Source: an uncultured Porphyromonadaceae bacterium (lineage in GTDB: Bacteria > Bacteroidota > Bacteroidia > Bacteroidales > Muribaculaceae). Taken from it: 41,968 bases of DNA. Numbering within the stretch: the stretch's first letter is position 1; every line of letters starts with the position of its first letter. The notes under the pieces are model-generated. The model had not been told where the DNA came from. It saw only the letters and a program-made list of their open reading frames with translations, and searched no databases. The position numbers were made by a program, and so were the translations under genes. The stretch covers positions 1 through 41,968 of the forward strand of contig CALAVE010000066.1 in assembly GCA_937892215.1 (NCBI GenBank), read 5' to 3'. This document shows, piece after piece, positions 39,254-41,968 of this stretch.

Positions 39254-39610
39254 ATGAAACCTAAAATTTGCATATTAATCTTAGGAATCCTCTCAGTATT
39301 TCTATCTCAAGTAAAGGCGGATGAGGTAATAGTAGTTAAAACCGGACAAGGAACATCTGGCTGTGATGAAACGCCTGTGCTGGATTACAATCAAGATTCA
39401 CAGGAGTTTACGGTTGATTTCGGTGAAGTGGACGAGATTAGCGGCGGCCGTGTGGTAATCCATGACGACAGTGGCGGCTACCAAGTTAAGAACTTCCTCG
39501 TGACACCGGCCTGCCACGAGTTTACCTTCATCTGCCCCCTGCAAGGCACGCTATATATCACCATAACCACACCTCACGGCGACACCTACGCCGGCACCAC
39601 GGGCAACTAA
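39254..39610 (+). CDS. Small secreted DUF3244-like protein
   Basis: A 118-residue exported protein with a signal peptide (to about VKA, residue 22). The mature part is one small beta sandwich: EFTVDFGEVDEISGGRVVIHDDSGGYQV and a closing LYITITTPHGDTYAGTTGN strand pair, which fits the DUF3244/T9SS-tail-like fold used by small Bacteroidales secreted proteins. Two cysteines (positions about 37 and 87) could pair. There is a strong promoter and no operon partner upstream. Function unknown. Confidence 0.72.
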   Translation: MKPKICILILGILSVFLSQVKADEVIVVKTGQGTSGCDETPVLDYNQDSQEFTVDFGEVDEISGGRVVIHDDSGGYQVKNFLVTPACHEFTFICPLQGTLYITITTPHGDTYAGTTGN

Positions 39611-39668
39611 TAAATCAGCTTGCAATGAGCTGAAAAACATTTATTTCATCATTTTAAAAATAAAAAAC

Positions 39669-39875
39669 ATGAAGAAACTTTTTATTTTCGCAGCCGCGTT
39701 AATCGTGGCGATCAGCGCTAATGCGCAAATCACTTTCAATGAGCGTGGTAAGATGATGATTGGAACCAATCCTACCACAGAGTGGGAACAGACCCATAAC
39801 TATCGTGACACCACCACTATGGTGCGTATCTTCGGTGAAGGCGACCACGGCAGCAACGTCCGCATATCGTGTTAA
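39669..39875 (+). CDS. Short secreted protein, possibly a truncated gene
   Basis: A 68-residue product with a clear signal peptide (MKKLFIFAAALIVAISANAQ) and only 48 mature residues (ITFNERGKMMIGTNPTTEWE then TTTMVRIFGEGDHGSNVRIS). The mature part looks like the opening strands of a longer repeat-type surface protein, and the frame stops abruptly at ISC. No continuation is visible in another frame within the 100 bases before the next gene. It may be the remnant of a longer gene cut by recombination, or a genuine small peptide. It lies 58 bp after the 39254 gene. Confidence 0.5.
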   Translation: MKKLFIFAAALIVAISANAQITFNERGKMMIGTNPTTEWEQTHNYRDTTTMVRIFGEGDHGSNVRISC

Positions 39876-39924
39876 AATCGAAAATTATTCACCTTTAAGA
39901 TAGTACGGTTATGAAAAAAAGATG

Positions 39925-39932
39925 TAATTTTG
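39925..39932 (+). promoter_or_regulatory. -7 box of the 39977 gene
   Basis: TAATTTTG matches the -7 consensus and lies 44 bases before ATG 39977. No clear -33 TTTG was found. Confidence 0.5.
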
Positions 39933-39976
39933 TTTCACAGAACATTTATTTATTATCAACTAAAAACAACTGGCCT

Positions 39977-41968
39977 ATGAAACGAATTCTACTAATTTTG
40001 GCCGCGATAATTCTTTGCGGCAGTGTTGTAAAAGCACAAAGTGACTACAAGCCTATGGTGGTTGAGGGTAAGAAGTGGAATATGAAGTACGAAAATCCTG
40101 AAATGCTGGAAGAGCCGTACAAGTACAGTTATTTCATTAAGGGCGATACCATCATATCCGGAATTGCGGCCAAAAAGCTATATATTGAGAATGAGGGCAA
40201 CGCAGGCAAGACAGCCTATAAACTTGCGCTTTTTGAGCAAGGCGAGAAGGTGATGTTTATCCCCGACAAGTCCAAGACTGCCTATGTATTATATGATTTC
40301 GGCGGCAAAGTAGGTTCTTCCGTAACAGTGAATAACCAGATTCATCCTGAATGGGCTTCTGAAATGACGGTTAATACGCAGTGCGATGTGAAGTGCAACG
40401 ATGCGGAGTGGCATTGCCTGAACGTTCAGCGGGCGCCCGGCGGCTCATTCATGCCGGGTTGGTGGATTGAAGGCATCGGCAGCGAACTGGGGCTTCTGAA
40501 TAATGATGGCTTCGGCGCTGTTGGGAACACCAGTTTCTTTGAGAGCTGTGAACTGAACGGTAAGATTATCTTCACGATGGACGCTTTCAGAGAGGAAATC
40601 TACAAGCCCATGGTGGTCGAGGGCCGCACTTGGACTTATTTCGCCAGTCACTATGACGGAGAACTGGGTGAAACCGGCCCGGAGTTCCTGTATAACATAA
40701 CCATTGACGGCACAACTGAGATTGGCGGAGTCACCTACCATAACGCATACCGCTATAAGGGTGACAAGCTCGACAAGAGCGCAACTCAGCCCGCGGCATA
40801 TCTGCGCGAGGACGGGAAAAAAGTGTATGCGATAATGAATACCGAATCCGACCCTGAATTCATGCTTGGGGGCTACGACGATAGTGAGACCGTGCTCTAT
40901 GACTTTGAGGCGCCGCTTAATCCTCAATGGGTGTGGTCAGAGAAGGAGACGGTAGAAGTGACTGAGGACCGGTTCGTAACTGAAGATGCCGTTAGCCGTC
41001 GTGTGTGGAGAACCAACACAGGCCTTGAGCTGATTGAGGGCATCGGACTTAACAATTATTACTCAGAATTGCTCGCACCCGTCTATCCGCTGCCCACGGG
41101 CGGCTCGGCGATTAGCACGGCTCTGGCCTACGTTTCCGACCTTTATGGCAACATAATCTTCAAGGGAATCAACTATGGCAAGAAGCCCTACACTCCACTT
41201 GTCCGTCGGGCGCAGGACGAGGGACTGAAGTTCGTTTACTATGCCGAGGGCACACGCCCCACCGCCGGCGGAACACTCCAGGAGGAGAAGTACGTCTATA
41301 ACATTGAGCTGAAAGGCCAGACCCAGATTAACGGGGTCAACTACACCAACGTTTACCGTTACAGCGACGCGCTGGCCTCCGACGCCGTGCCGTGCGCGTA
41401 CGTCCTCGAAACGGACATGGTGGTTTACGGCCGCCGCAACGCCGCCTACAAGCCCGCTGCCGACGGTTTCGACCGCAACATAGCCCCGCAGGACTGCGGA
41501 GGCTTGACCGACGAGGATGCCGTGCTCTACGACTTCAAGGGCGCGCGCCTCACCCCCGTGACCGAGGACGGCGAGTGGGTGGAATCGCAGACGACGGTTG
41601 ACGGCGTGGACTGCGTCAAGTGGATGTTCAGGCGCAAAGGCGACGACAAATACATCCGCACGTGGATTGAGGGCATCGGCGTGGACGACCGCTTCGGCGA
41701 CCTCATCACCCCGGACTACGAGCCCGCAACCGGCTTCGACCAGACCCAGCCTGAGCTTCACCACGTGGAGAAAGCCAATGGCGAGATAATCTACAAGGGC
41801 ACAGCCTTCGGCAAGTGGGCCGGCATAGAGACGGTGAGCGGCGACACGACAAAGACTGTGGTCGGCGTGCGCTACTACAACCTGCTGGGCGTGGAGAGCG
41901 CCGAGCCGTTCCCGGGCGTGAACGTGGTGGTCACCACCTACACCGACGGCTCCCGCCAGGCCCGCAAG
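39977..41968 (+). CDS. Secreted repeat protein with a T9SS-like C-terminal tail, runs off the window
   Basis: An open frame of 664 codons with no stop before the window ends, so the gene is partial at the 3' side. It starts with a signal peptide (MKRILLILAAIILCGSVVKA). Three similar units of about 190-215 residues follow, beginning YKPMVVEGKKW, YKPMVVEGRTW and YTPLVRRAQDEGLKF, each with an EGIG motif (GWWIEGIGS, LELIEGIGL, TWIEGIGV) and a VLYDF strand. The end VGVRYYNLLGVESAEPFPGV and following residues resembles the Bacteroidales surface-protein C-terminal tail, so probably only a few codons are missing. Base composition becomes GC-rich toward the end. It is a likely secreted adhesin or binding protein; the function is unknown. 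Confidence 0.85.
   Translation, partial: MKRILLILAAIILCGSVVKAQSDYKPMVVEGKKWNMKYENPEMLEEPYKYSYFIKGDTIISGIAAKKLYIENEGNAGKTAYKLALFEQGEKVMFIPDKSKTAYVLYDFGGKVGSSVTVNNQIHPEWASEMTVNTQCDVKCNDAEWHCLNVQRAPGGSFMPGWWIEGIGSELGLLNNDGFGAVGNTSFFESCELNGKIIFTMDAFREEIYKPMVVEGRTWTYFASHYDGELGETGPEFLYNITIDGTTEIGGVTYHNAYRYKGDKLDKSATQPAAYLREDGKKVYAIMNTESDPEFMLGGYDDSETVLYDFEAPLNPQWVWSEKETVEVTEDRFVTEDAVSRRVWRTNTGLELIEGIGLNNYYSELLAPVYPLPTGGSAISTALAYVSDLYGNIIFKGINYGKKPYTPLVRRAQDEGLKFVYYAEGTRPTAGGTLQEEKYVYNIELKGQTQINGVNYTNVYRYSDALASDAVPCAYVLETDMVVYGRRNAAYKPAADGFDRNIAPQDCGGLTDEDAVLYDFKGARLTPVTEDGEWVESQTTVDGVDCVKWMFRRKGDDKYIRTWIEGIGVDDRFGDLITPDYEPATGFDQTQPELHHVEKANGEIIYKGTAFGKWAGIETVSGDTTKTVVGVRYYNLLGVESAEPFPGVNVVVTTYTDGSRQARK

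Noticed and set aside
1..41968. tRNA, rRNA genes and CRISPR arrays
   Set aside because: No cloverleaf with a CCA-like end, no rRNA sequence and no regularly spaced direct repeats were seen by eye.

Overview
The window reads as a chromosomal segment of a gut Bacteroidales bacterium, most likely Muribaculaceae-like. The grounds are: a TonB-dependent receptor/lipoprotein pair; Bacteroidetes-type promoters (TTTG, about 20 bases, then TAnnTTTG) before many genes; DUF1573, DUF5689 and DUF3244-type proteins; an acpP-fabF-rnc cluster; and many secreted or lipobox proteins. The family assignment is inference. Most of the window is GC-rich; the left end (1-2400) and roughly 33.9-40.0 kb are visibly AT-richer and look accessory.

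Layout. 1-2.4 kb: a compact type II restriction-modification pair (beta-class methyltransferase overlapping an MvaI/BcnI-like endonuclease) and a DUF2442 gene. 2.4-3.5 kb: two unrecognised genes on the minus strand. 3.6-7.7 kb: an envelope/secretion operon (acyltransferase, sigma-54 activator, LptE-like lipoprotein, TPR-like protein, SecG) closed by a terminator. 8.0-13.3 kb: a TonB-dependent receptor and a multidomain surface lipoprotein, minus strand. 13.5-15.5 kb: nadB flanked by two copies of a palindromic repeat element. 15.5-19.8 kb: an exported UGSC-type fusion protein, a VWA protein and an unknown regulator-like protein. 19.8-21.3 kb: metK with a fully structured leader. 21.4-23.7 kb: a PLD-like gene and a solitary SU10-type phage major-capsid-like gene with a membrane-type N-terminus. 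23.7-30.2 kb: M28 and S9 peptidases, then an SDR-HAD-ribF-upp operon. 30.3-33.8 kb: a secreted repeat protein, then acpP-fabF-rnc. 33.9-37.1 kb: three lipoproteins on the minus strand. 37.4 kb to the end: a TPR-TM-HTH regulator and small or repeat-bearing secreted proteins, the last running off the window.

The strongest candidates for something undescribed are three. (1) The capsid-fold protein gene has no other phage gene near it, its own host-type promoter and terminator, and an N-terminal basic/hydrophobic segment, suggesting a domesticated capsid. (2) The metK leader shows four consecutive stem-loops and a mutually exclusive pairing that touches the start codon, as in a riboswitch expression platform. 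(3) A perfect 14-bp terminator-like stem lies inside the first codons of rnc, a plausible RNase III autoregulation site. A UGSC-like CGIC-motif protein fused to a DGxPVVPP domain and exported, and the repeat family around nadB, are also worth following.
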